DNA of 34,185 nucleotides from Bacteroidales bacterium GP2 (GTDB lineage Bacteria > Bacteroidota > Bacteroidia > Bacteroidales > Muribaculaceae). Made by a program: the position numbers and the translations under genes. The notes below the pieces were generated by a model that searched no databases, was not told where the DNA came from, and saw only the letters and a list, made by a program, of their open reading frames with translations. Where the stretch lies: NCBI GenBank assembly GCA_001701115.1, contig DAAJ01000132.1:5285-39469 (forward strand). Reading direction: 5' to 3'. Shown piece after piece: positions 24,189-32,206 of the stretch (the first letter of the stretch is position 1; each line of letters starts with the position of its first letter).

Positions 24189-25841
24189 TTATTTCTTGTT
24201 CAGAGCGCAGCTGGCGCACTTTTCTGAAATCTGGGTGAAGAAGTCGTTGCCCTTGTCATCAACAAGAATGAATGCGGGGAAATCCTCTACCTCGATTTTC
24301 CAGATAGCCTCCATGCCGAGTTCCGGATATTCGAGCAGTTCTACTTTCTTTATGCTGTTCTGGGCGAGGATTGCGGCAGGACCACCGATTGAACCGAGAT
24401 AGAAGCCGCCATGCTTGTGGCATGCGTCTGTAACCTGCTTGCTGCGGTTGCCCTTTGCAATCATCACCATTGAACCTCCGGCAGCCTGGAACTGGTCAAC
24501 GTATGAGTCCATGCGACCTGCGGTGGTAGGACCAAATGAGCCTGAAGGCATTCCCTTAGGAGTTTTTGCGGGACCTGCATAGTAGATAGGATGGTCTTTC
24601 AGGTACTGCGGCATCGGCTCGCCCTTGTCAAGGCGCTCTTTGATTTTCGCATGGGCGATGTCGCGACCAACAATGATGGTGCCGTTGAGCGACAGACGGG
24701 TGGATACAGGATATTTTGAAAGCTCCTTGCGGATTTCATCCATCGGACGGTTAAGGTCGATTTTAACGACATTGCCCTCACCCTGTTTCCTGTATTCTTC
24801 AGGAATCAGTTCGCCGGGATTTGCATCAAGTTTCTCAATCCAAAGACCCTCCTTGTTGATTTTAGCCTTGACATTGCGGTCGGCGGAACAGGAAACTCCA
24901 AGACCAACAGGGCAAGATGCGCCGTGGCGGGGAAGACGGATAACGCGGATGTCATGTGCAAAATACTTGCCACCGAACTGTGCGCCGAGACCAATCTTGT
25001 GAGCCTCTTCAAGGAGTTGCTTCTCAAGTTCAACATCACGGAAAGCGTGACCGTATTCATTGCCCTTGGTCGGAAGGCTGTCATAGTACTTTACAGATGC
25101 CTTCTTTACAGTGGCAAGGTTCATTTCGGCAGAAGTGCCGCCGATAACAAAAGCGATATGGTAAGGAGGGCAAGCGGCTGTGCCGAGGCTCTTCATCTTT
25201 TCAACGAGGAAAGGAAGAAGGGTCTTCGGGTTGATAAGAGCCTTAGTCTCCTGGTAAAGATATGTCTTGTTTGCTGAGCCACCACCTTTTGCAACAAAAA
25301 GGAACTTGTATTCATCGCCGCCAACAGCATAGAGGTCTATCTGGGCGGGAAGGTTGCAACCGGTGTTGACCTCATCATACATATTGAGCGGGGCATTCTG
25401 CGAATAGCGTAGGTTATCCTCGGTATAAGTGGTATATACACCTTTGGATATTTTCTCTTCGTCGGTGCTACCGGTATAAACGTTTTGACCTTTCTTGCCG
25501 ATAACAATAGCTGTGCCGGTATCCTGGCAGAATGGAAGCTGCCCTTTGCTTGCCACCTCTGCGTTGCGGAGCATGGTGAGAGCCACAAACTTGTCATTTT
25601 CACTTGCTTCCGGGTCATGGAGGATTTTTGCAACCATCTCATTGTGTTCGCGGCGAAGCATGAACGCATTGTCATGTGTTGCCTGGCGTGACAGCACGGT
25701 GAGCGCCTCGGGGTCAACTACGAGCATCTCTCTGTCGCCCCACTTTTCGGTTTTCACATAATCTGATGTGAGGAGATAATATTCGGTTGTGTCCTCACCC
25801 AGAGGAAACATCTCCTGATAATGAAAGGGTTTTGTTGCCAT
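24189..25841 (-). CDS. fumA: Class I (Fe-S) fumarate hydratase
   Basis: This oxygen-sensitive [4Fe-4S] enzyme interconverts fumarate and malate. The 550-residue protein contains both halves of the two-domain class I form: the N-terminal Fe-S part with cysteines in LPFCQDTG, NTGCNLPAQ and CPVGLGVSC, and the C-terminal tartrate-dehydratase-beta-like part with SFGPTTAGRMDSY. It ends with CASCALNKK. The ATG at 25841 (MATKPFHYQEMF) is the start; an upstream extension of the frame runs antisense through a lipoprotein gene and is not coding. It leads an operon with menD, menB, menC and menE, linking fumarate supply to menaquinone supply for fumarate respiration (inference). Confidence 0.95.
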   Translation of the reverse strand: MATKPFHYQEMFPLGEDTTEYYLLTSDYVKTEKWGDREMLVVDPEALTVLSRQATHDNAFMLRREHNEMVAKILHDPEASENDKFVALTMLRNAEVASKGQLPFCQDTGTAIVIGKKGQNVYTGSTDEEKISKGVYTTYTEDNLRYSQNAPLNMYDEVNTGCNLPAQIDLYAVGGDEYKFLFVAKGGGSANKTYLYQETKALINPKTLLPFLVEKMKSLGTAACPPYHIAFVIGGTSAEMNLATVKKASVKYYDSLPTKGNEYGHAFRDVELEKQLLEEAHKIGLGAQFGGKYFAHDIRVIRLPRHGASCPVGLGVSCSADRNVKAKINKEGLWIEKLDANPGELIPEEYRKQGEGNVVKIDLNRPMDEIRKELSKYPVSTRLSLNGTIIVGRDIAHAKIKERLDKGEPMPQYLKDHPIYYAGPAKTPKGMPSGSFGPTTAGRMDSYVDQFQAAGGSMVMIAKGNRSKQVTDACHKHGGFYLGSIGGPAAILAQNSIKKVELLEYPELGMEAIWKIEVEDFPAFILVDDKGNDFFTQISEKCASCALNKK

Positions 25842-25867
25842 TTTAGTTTTGGATTTAAGATTTAGCG

Positions 25868-25875
25868 CAAAGATA
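25868..25875 (-). promoter_or_regulatory. -7 box of the fumarase-men operon
   Basis: On the minus strand this reads TATCTTTG, matching TAnnTTTG, 26 nt before the fumarase ATG. I see no good -33 at the right spacing. It is the only promoter box I found ahead of the five-gene run. Confidence 0.55.
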
Positions 25876-25974
25876 GCAAAAAATAAATTGATGAAAAGCA
25901 CGCAGGCGCAAAACATTTCCACGATAGCGATGTTTAATATTAAAGGACCTGAAATATTCACAGGAATAATAGAC

Positions 25975-26577
25975 ATGAAAAAATTTGCATTTGCTTTATT
26001 AGCTGCTGGAGCTCTGATAGCGCAGACATCTTGTGACTCCGCCTCGAAACTCGCCGAGGACATTGACGGCAGTTGGAGCAGTGCGCCGGAAATGCTTGCA
26101 AACACTCCCGACGGACTCATCACGGGCGTAGATAATTTCGTTTTCAGCAAAACTGCATCGACATCTGGCACTCTAATGATTGCCACAATGATATCAGTCA
26201 ACAGGGAACTCCCCCTTGACAATGAATCCACCGAGCCTGTATCACTCACCGCCTCTGCAAAAGCCACCGCTCAAGGCACATGGACTGCGGCAGACGATGA
26301 TGAAATACAGTTAGTCATTGATCCCGCATCAATAAAAATCGAAATAGACCCGGAAGGAATTGTTGCCGTTCCCACTCTCATCACTGAGGTTGATGCACCA
26401 ACCACCGACTCCATTCCCCCGGCACTTGCCGCCGCGCTGAAAAAAGAAATCCTCAAAGTAATAACTGCTAAATACGTTGGGCTCAACCAAATGGATGATG
26501 TTGAGATTAAAGACGGGCGCATGAAATACGAGATTGAAAACACCCATTACATCATGTCGCTGCAAACTCTGGATTGA
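25975..26577 (+). CDS. Small lipoprotein of unknown function
   Basis: The 200-residue protein starts with a lipoprotein signal (MKKFAFALLAAGALIAQTSC), giving a likely acylated Cys20 and periplasmic or outer-membrane location. The mature part begins with SASKLAEDIDGSWSSAPE; this D-G-S/T-W start of a beta strand resembles lipocalin-like lipoproteins of Bacteroidetes. The predicted content is mostly beta strand with one helix near residues 144-155. I cannot name a family with confidence. It was started at the ATG at 25975 because the signal peptide begins there. It is divergent from fumarase; no clear promoter box was seen. Confidence 0.75.
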   Translation: MKKFAFALLAAGALIAQTSCDSASKLAEDIDGSWSSAPEMLANTPDGLITGVDNFVFSKTASTSGTLMIATMISVNRELPLDNESTEPVSLTASAKATAQGTWTAADDDEIQLVIDPASIKIEIDPEGIVAVPTLITEVDAPTTDSIPPALAAALKKEILKVITAKYVGLNQMDDVEIKDGRMKYEIENTHYIMSLQTLD

Positions 26578-26626
26578 TTCCCGAATTATAATAATATTTA
26601 AAGAGGACACAGGAATTGGCATTAGC

Positions 26627-26657
26627 TTTGGCAAAGGAAGTTTTTTCCCTAAATTTG
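26627..26657 (+). promoter_or_regulatory. Promoter of the TPR-protein gene
   Basis: TTTG at 26627-26630, a 19-nt spacer and TAAATTTG at 26650-26657 fit both consensus elements. The ATG at 26684 follows about 26 nt later. Confidence 0.7.
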
Positions 26658-26683
26658 CAGGGTAAATATAGATACTTCCACGA

Positions 26684-28726
26684 ATGAAGCAGTCACTTAC
26701 CGCGTTAATACTCCTATTTAATATATTTGCTGCTTCTGCTCAAATCAATACCGAACAGGTGATGAGATCCGGCAGGAGCGCACTTTATTTTGAGGACTAC
26801 GTTCTTTCAATACAGTATTTCAACCAAGCTATTGCAGCAAAACCATATCTGGCGCAGCCATATTTCTACCGCGCCCTGGCAAAACTCAACCTTGATGATT
26901 TTAATGGAGCTCAGGCTGATGCCACGGAAGCCATCAAGAGAAACCCGTTCATGGTGGACGCATACGAGCTGAGAGCTGTGGCATACCAGAATATGGGGCA
27001 ATCCAAGCTCGCTATCGCAGACTATGATGAAGTGCTTAAAACCCTGCCGGACAACAGGGGTATAATCTTCAACAAAGCTATGGCACAGCAAGACATAGAG
27101 GATTATGACGGGGCTATGCAAGCATACGACAATCTTCTGAAGGCACACCCGCGATTCGATAACGGCTATATAGGCAGGGCACGCCTCAGACTTGAGACAG
27201 GGGATTCTGTAGGCGCGCTTGAGGATGCTGACAAAGCGTTGAGCATCAACAAAAACGCTGTAAACGCATACCTCATAAAAGCAGACATAGACATTAATAA
27301 AAAAAGAGATTTCGCAAGCGCACTCACAGACATGGACGAGGCTATCAGGATTCAGCCCCGTTATCCCGGATTCTTTATCAACCGCGCATTCATCCGCCGA
27401 AACCTTGATGATTACTACGGTGCCATAAGCGACTATGATTATGCTATACAGCTCTCTCCTGCCGACTATGTGCCTTTCTATAACCGCGCCCTTCTTTATA
27501 TGGAGGTGCGTGACTTTGACCGGGCGCTAAAGGATCTTGACAAAGTCATATCTCTGCATGGACCAGACATTAAAGCGTTATACAACCGCGCCATTGTCAG
27601 AAAAGAGAAGCGTGATTTCAAAGGAGCGATGGCAGATGTCAATGAAGTCCTTCGTCGTTACCCTAACCTTGCCGCAGGATATTTTCTCCGTTCACAGGTG
27701 AAACGCGACATGGGAGACCAGAGTTTCAAAGCCGACTATGACAAGTCCATTGCTATGGCAAAGGAAACCGTACAGAAAACTCCTGACGAATTTACAGGAC
27801 GAACTCCTGTAAGGAATACCGGAACAGAACAACCAACCGAGGATGAGCTTCTTGCCGAAGAAAACGAATCGCAGGATGCCGTTGCCGCAAAATTCTCCGC
27901 TCTTATAACCATAAATGAGCCTCTGACACTTGAACAAGAGTTCAATAACAAGCAAATTAGAGGTAAAGTGCAGGATAGGATTGCTCCTGCGGACATTGAA
28001 CCGATGTTTGCAGTTACATATTACTCATCTCCCACTGAACTACGTCCTAATTCCGAGTATATCCGTGAGGCTGACGACATTAACCGATCAAGAATACTCC
28101 GTTTTGTGCTTCAGGTCACAAACCATGAACCGGTGCTGACCGACCAGGAGCAGATTCAGCGTCATTTCGAGTCTGTCGAATACTATAATTCATATCTATC
28201 CACCCACACTCCACGTGCAATTGACTATTTTGCGCGAGGCATGGACTTCATGACCCTCCGTGACTATCCGTCTGCTGTATCAGACTTCACAAAAGCTGTT
28301 GAAGTAACACCAGATTTCACACTCGCTTATCTGATGCGCGCTGTCGCACAGCTCCGTGGACTCCAGGCGGCTTCCGCTATTGAACCTTCCCATAAGGATT
28401 CCCACATACCGGCTGCCGAAAATGAAAAAATGATAAAGAAAGCGGCACTTGCTGACATTGACAAGGCAATATCACTTTCACCCGATATGCCCGTAGCGCA
28501 CTATAATAAAGGAGTACTGCTGCTTGAAAATGGCGACTACACTTCCGCGATAAATGCGTTTACACGCGCGATTGAGCTACGACCTGAACTTGGAGAAGCG
28601 TACTACAACCGTGGATTTGCATTCTTCCGTCTCGGCAATGCCCGCTCCGGCACCGCAGACCTCTCACGGGCGGGTGAACTTGGAGTTGTTCCATCCTACT
28701 CCCTGCTTAAACGCATGAGCCGTTAA
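26684..28726 (+). CDS. Exported tetratricopeptide-repeat protein
   Basis: The 680-residue protein has a Sec signal peptide (about residues 1-19, ending ASA-Q). About ten TPR units cover residues 28-360, each with the A/G...Y..A...P spacing (for example FNQAIAAKPYLAQPYFYRALA). A linker of about 140 residues, partly acidic (EDELLAEENESQD), separates them from two or three further TPRs near 505-670. TPR arrays are protein-binding scaffolds, so this is probably a periplasmic scaffold, but no partner is evident. Its stop overlaps that of the convergent tatC by 4 nt. Confidence 0.88.
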   Translation: MKQSLTALILLFNIFAASAQINTEQVMRSGRSALYFEDYVLSIQYFNQAIAAKPYLAQPYFYRALAKLNLDDFNGAQADATEAIKRNPFMVDAYELRAVAYQNMGQSKLAIADYDEVLKTLPDNRGIIFNKAMAQQDIEDYDGAMQAYDNLLKAHPRFDNGYIGRARLRLETGDSVGALEDADKALSINKNAVNAYLIKADIDINKKRDFASALTDMDEAIRIQPRYPGFFINRAFIRRNLDDYYGAISDYDYAIQLSPADYVPFYNRALLYMEVRDFDRALKDLDKVISLHGPDIKALYNRAIVRKEKRDFKGAMADVNEVLRRYPNLAAGYFLRSQVKRDMGDQSFKADYDKSIAMAKETVQKTPDEFTGRTPVRNTGTEQPTEDELLAEENESQDAVAAKFSALITINEPLTLEQEFNNKQIRGKVQDRIAPADIEPMFAVTYYSSPTELRPNSEYIREADDINRSRILRFVLQVTNHEPVLTDQEQIQRHFESVEYYNSYLSTHTPRAIDYFARGMDFMTLRDYPSAVSDFTKAVEVTPDFTLAYLMRAVAQLRGLQAASAIEPSHKDSHIPAAENEKMIKKAALADIDKAISLSPDMPVAHYNKGVLLLENGDYTSAINAFTRAIELRPELGEAYYNRGFAFFRLGNARSGTADLSRAGELGVVPSYSLLKRMSR

Positions 28727-29625
28727 TCCTCCTGTTTCTGCTTGCTGCGGTAAGAAGGAATATACAAATCATCGAAATCCGACTGCTTAGGTGAAGATGC
28801 CTCATCGTCATTTTCCTCCGCATTATCCCCTTTCGGAACAAGATATGCGCTTATCTCCCATAGGATATATATGGGAAGGAACACAACCATAAGAGTGAAC
28901 GGGTCACCTGTAGGAGTAACGATGGCAGCAAGGATAAGAAGCACCACTATTGCATGCCTGCGGAACTTCATGAAGAATTTGCGGGTAAGGAATCCCATTT
29001 TGCCGAGAAGCCACGCAAGCATAGGCAGCTCGAATATAATTCCCATTACAAGGATAAGCACAAGAAAGTTATCCATGTAGGAATCAAGCGAAATCTGGTT
29101 TGGAACCATCTCACTGACCTTATAGTCAGCGAGAAACCTCAGGGTCAGAGGGAAAACTAAAAAATATCCCACCGCAACTCCGATAAAAAACATCAGGTTG
29201 CCGAAGAAAAAAGCCTTTGACGCACCTTTTTTCTCCTTTGAATAAAGCCCCGGGGAAATAAATTTCCACAACAGGTAAATAATTACAGGAAAAGCAAAAA
29301 CCACACCAAGCCAGAAAGAGGTCGACATATGGATGAAAAACTGGCTGGCAAGCTGGATATTGATAAGCTCCACATGAAATCCTGAAGCAGAAAAGTCAGG
29401 CAACAGTGGCGAACTTCCGCTTATATGCTCAAATAACTTATACAGTGGGAAATCCCCTTTGCATGGAGCGAGGATTATATTGTCAAAGATCCAGGGCATC
29501 GCTATGAAAAAAGCGATGGTAAATACAATTATAACGCCCCCCGCCCTCAGAATCACCGAGCGCAAAGCGTCAACATGCTCCCAGAAGCCCATCTGCGCAA
29601 GGGTCTCTGATTTATTATCAGCCAT
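28723..29625 (-). CDS. tatC: Sec-independent translocase subunit TatC
   Basis: TatC is the multi-spanning receptor for twin-arginine signal peptides. The 300-residue protein begins with the TatC N-terminal element FWEHVDALRSVILR (the E-x-x-x-L-R pattern) and has about six hydrophobic segments, with the conserved FPLTLRF and FELPMLAWLLGKMGFL regions. The last 40 residues are a charged, probably cytoplasmic tail rich in D/E. It follows tatA by 21 nt. No TatB gene is beside it, consistent with a TatA-TatC type system. Confidence 0.95.
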   Translation of the reverse strand: MADNKSETLAQMGFWEHVDALRSVILRAGGVIIVFTIAFFIAMPWIFDNIILAPCKGDFPLYKLFEHISGSSPLLPDFSASGFHVELINIQLASQFFIHMSTSFWLGVVFAFPVIIYLLWKFISPGLYSKEKKGASKAFFFGNLMFFIGVAVGYFLVFPLTLRFLADYKVSEMVPNQISLDSYMDNFLVLILVMGIIFELPMLAWLLGKMGFLTRKFFMKFRRHAIVVLLILAAIVTPTGDPFTLMVVFLPIYILWEISAYLVPKGDNAEENDDEASSPKQSDFDDLYIPSYRSKQKQED

Positions 29626-29646
29626 AGCGCGGATACCGTTCAGTCC

Positions 29647-29871
29647 TTATTTTTTGTCTGCCTCACTCTTGTCTCCATCCCCTTTGGATGCTGGAGGGGT
29701 AGGATTATTGATTTCGTTGGTAATATCATTCATTCCCTCCTTGAAACTCCTCACACCTTTGCCGATGCCTTTCATCAGTTCAGGAATCCTGCGGGCGCCA
29801 AAAAGAAGTAGAATAACGAACACAATTATGATAATCTCACCGGTGCCAAGATTGAATAATGCGGGTATCAT
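29647..29871 (-). CDS. tatA: Sec-independent translocase subunit TatA
   Basis: The 74-residue protein has one N-terminal membrane helix (EIIIIVFVILLLF, about 12-24), the FGARRIPELMKGIGKGVRSFKEG amphipathic helix typical of TatA (F-G-x-x-x-x-P), and a Pro/Lys/Asp-rich cytoplasmic tail. It forms the Tat pore with TatC, encoded 21 nt downstream. No TAnnTTTG box for this strand was found between it and fabD. Confidence 0.94.
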   Translation of the reverse strand: MIPALFNLGTGEIIIIVFVILLLFGARRIPELMKGIGKGVRSFKEGMNDITNEINNPTPPASKGDGDKSEADKK

Positions 29872-29979
29872 TCTTATTTACTGTTGTTTATATCTTTAAA
29901 ACTTGTATTAAATGTGTCTTTGGACATCGTAAAGTTAGTAATTTACGCTAAAACTCCGGCGTATATGAGGAAAAAAACT

Positions 29980-29987
29980 TATCTTTG
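29980..29987 (+). promoter_or_regulatory. -7 box of fabD
   Basis: TATCTTTG matches TAnnTTTG, 37 nt before the fabD ATG at 30025. A matching -33 element is not obvious. The M16 protease gene probably depends on this promoter too. Confidence 0.6.
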
Positions 29988-30024
29988 CACACTGTTTACA
30001 CATTATATTATAAATAAATACTGA

Positions 30025-30903
30025 ATGAAAGCATTTGTATTTCCCGGTCAGGGCGCCCAGTTTGTAGGTATGGGCAAAGAGCTTTACGATAACAATACCA
30101 CAGCGCGTGAAATGTTTGAGAAAGCAAATGAGATTCTTGGTTTCCGCATCACAGACATCATGTTTTCCGGTACTGACGAAGAACTCAAGCAGACCCGCGT
30201 TACCCAACCCGCTATATTCCTCCACTCAGTAATTCTTGCAAAGACCCTCGGAGATGATTTCAACCCCGACATGGTTGCAGGACACTCGCTCGGTGAATTC
30301 TCAGCCCTCGTTGCAGCAGGGGCTCTCAGCTTCGAGGATGGGCTCCGCCTCGTTGCGGCACGCGCACAGGCTATGCAGAAAGCTTGCGAACTCAAACCCT
30401 CTACAATGGCTGCTGTTCTCGCCCTCCCCGATGAAAAAGTTGAAGAAATTTGCGAAAGCATCGACGGTGTTGTCGTTTGCGCCAACTACAACTGCCCGGG
30501 TCAGATTGTAATTTCCGGTGAAGAAGCCGCTATCGATGCAGCTTGCGAAAAAATGAAAGAAGCCGGTGCAAAACGCGCCCTCAAGCTGAAAGTCGGCGGC
30601 GCATTCCATTCACCGTGCATGGAACCGGCACGCGCTGAACTTGCAGAAGCTATCAGCGCAACTGAGATTCACACTCCGGTTTGCCCCGTTTACCAGAATG
30701 TGGACGCACTCCCCCACACCGATCCTGCCGAAATCAAGGCGCTTCTCGTGGCTCAGCTCACAGCTCCCGTGCGTTGGACACAGACTGTAAAAAACATGAT
30801 TGCAGACGGAGCTACTGAATTTGTTGAACTCGGTCCGGGCAAAGTGCTCCAGGGACTTGTCAGCAAAATTGACCGTAACGCTACCGTTTCCGGTATGCAG
30901 TAA
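30025..30903 (+). CDS. fabD: Malonyl-CoA:ACP transacylase
   Basis: FabD loads malonyl groups on acyl carrier protein for fatty acid synthesis. The 292-residue protein starts MKAFVFPGQGAQFVGMG and has the TQPAIFLHS segment, the catalytic nucleophile elbow GHSLGEFSALVAAG (Ser near 91), the VGGAFHSPCMEPA histidine segment and the C-terminal ELGPGKVLQGL. All are standard for this family. It is followed by the M16 gene with only 12 nt between them. Confidence 0.96.
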   Translation: MKAFVFPGQGAQFVGMGKELYDNNTTAREMFEKANEILGFRITDIMFSGTDEELKQTRVTQPAIFLHSVILAKTLGDDFNPDMVAGHSLGEFSALVAAGALSFEDGLRLVAARAQAMQKACELKPSTMAAVLALPDEKVEEICESIDGVVVCANYNCPGQIVISGEEAAIDAACEKMKEAGAKRALKLKVGGAFHSPCMEPARAELAEAISATEIHTPVCPVYQNVDALPHTDPAEIKALLVAQLTAPVRWTQTVKNMIADGATEFVELGPGKVLQGLVSKIDRNATVSGMQ

Positions 30904-30915
30904 ACCATAACGGAT

Positions 30916-32148
30916 TTGGCATACAATTCAGCCTGTCCATACACATATTCCACCTTTCCAAACGGACTGCGTCTCGTTCATGTACGCAGAAAAGGAGAGG
31001 TGGAATATTTCGGTATGGTCGTTAATGCCGGAAGCAGGGATGAAGCCACAGATGAATTTGGGCTCGCCCACTTCGTTGAACACACCATTTTCAAAGGCAC
31101 ACGCAAACGCCGTTCATGGCATATCGTAAACCGCATGGAGAGTGTCGGCGGCGAACTCAACGCCTACACCACCAAAGAAGAGACTGTCATTTACACAGTT
31201 TTTCCAAAAGGCTCATTGCTCCGTGCCATTGAACTATGCGCCGACCTCGTATCAGCATCCGTTTTTCCTGAAAAGGAACTTGACAAAGAGAGGGAGGTTG
31301 TGAAAGATGAAATCAGCTCTTACCTTGATTCACCGTCCGAGTCAATTTTTGACGATTTCGATGAGCGCATTTTTTCCGGAAGCCGTATGTCCCATAACAT
31401 TTTAGGCACTCCTGAAAATATTGACTCATTCACACCCGCAAGCTGCCGCCAATGGATTGACAAGTGGTACTCACCTGGCAATATAGTCATATTCTACACA
31501 GGCTCAACTAATGAAAAAAGATTAAAAGACTTGATTGATAGGCACTTTGGCTTCTTCAACCATCCGTCTGCCGCCACTGACCGCATTACCCCTGAAATAA
31601 ATCCCCGTTTTGATATTACGGTTGAAAAAAAACTGCACCAGATGCACACCATTGCCGGAGTGCGTGTTCCGGGAATAAAAAGCGAAATGCGACCGGCTTT
31701 CTCCCTTCTCACCAATATGATTGGAGGACCGGGGATGAACTCGATACTCAATTTCGAGATGAGAGAGAAACGCGGTCTTGTTTACAGCGTTGATGCATCT
31801 TCGGCACTATACTCCGACTGCGGTCTATTGTCAATATACTACGGATGTGATCCGGAGGACAGCGACAAATGCCGCGAAATACTCTGCCGTTCCCTTGAGC
31901 GCATACCTCACAAAATAACGCACCGCAAACTCGAACAAGCAAAGAAACAATTTGTAGGACAACTGGCACTCGCACGCCAGAATAACGAGAACAATGCAAT
32001 TTCGGCAGGACGCCAGATTCTGTATTTTGGCAATGTAGCCACAACGCAGCAGTGCGCAGACGAAATACTCGGAATTACCCCCGAAGCATTCATTGCTGCC
32101 GCCACCACCCTCTCTCCTGCCAACATCTCCTTCCTCACCTTCAAATAA
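30916..32148 (+). CDS. M16-family zinc metalloprotease
   Basis: The 410-residue protein has the inverted zinc motif HFVEH (H52, E55, H56), with the third ligand E132 in VKDEISSY 76 residues later, exactly as in M16 peptidases. The second, inactive-type domain is present (LTNMIGGPGMNSILNFEMREKRGLVYSVDAS). No signal peptide is seen. The start is unusual: fabD's stop lies in the same frame 15 nt upstream and no ATG lies before the conserved YSTFPNGLRLVHV strand, so the TTG at 30916 is the likely start codon. These enzymes degrade or process peptides; the substrate is unknown. Confidence 0.92.
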   Translation: MAYNSACPYTYSTFPNGLRLVHVRRKGEVEYFGMVVNAGSRDEATDEFGLAHFVEHTIFKGTRKRRSWHIVNRMESVGGELNAYTTKEETVIYTVFPKGSLLRAIELCADLVSASVFPEKELDKEREVVKDEISSYLDSPSESIFDDFDERIFSGSRMSHNILGTPENIDSFTPASCRQWIDKWYSPGNIVIFYTGSTNEKRLKDLIDRHFGFFNHPSAATDRITPEINPRFDITVEKKLHQMHTIAGVRVPGIKSEMRPAFSLLTNMIGGPGMNSILNFEMREKRGLVYSVDASSALYSDCGLLSIYYGCDPEDSDKCREILCRSLERIPHKITHRKLEQAKKQFVGQLALARQNNENNAISAGRQILYFGNVATTQQCADEILGITPEAFIAAATTLSPANISFLTFK

Positions 32149-32206
32149 TCCATGAAGTTCTTTGTACCAGGCAAATATTTAATTGGGAACTTACATATAA
32201 AGTGCT

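Noticed and set aside
25842..26267. N-terminal extension of fumarase by 142 residues
   Set aside because: The extension lies antisense over the lipoprotein gene and crosses the fumarase promoter box; family N-termini begin at the ATG at 25841.
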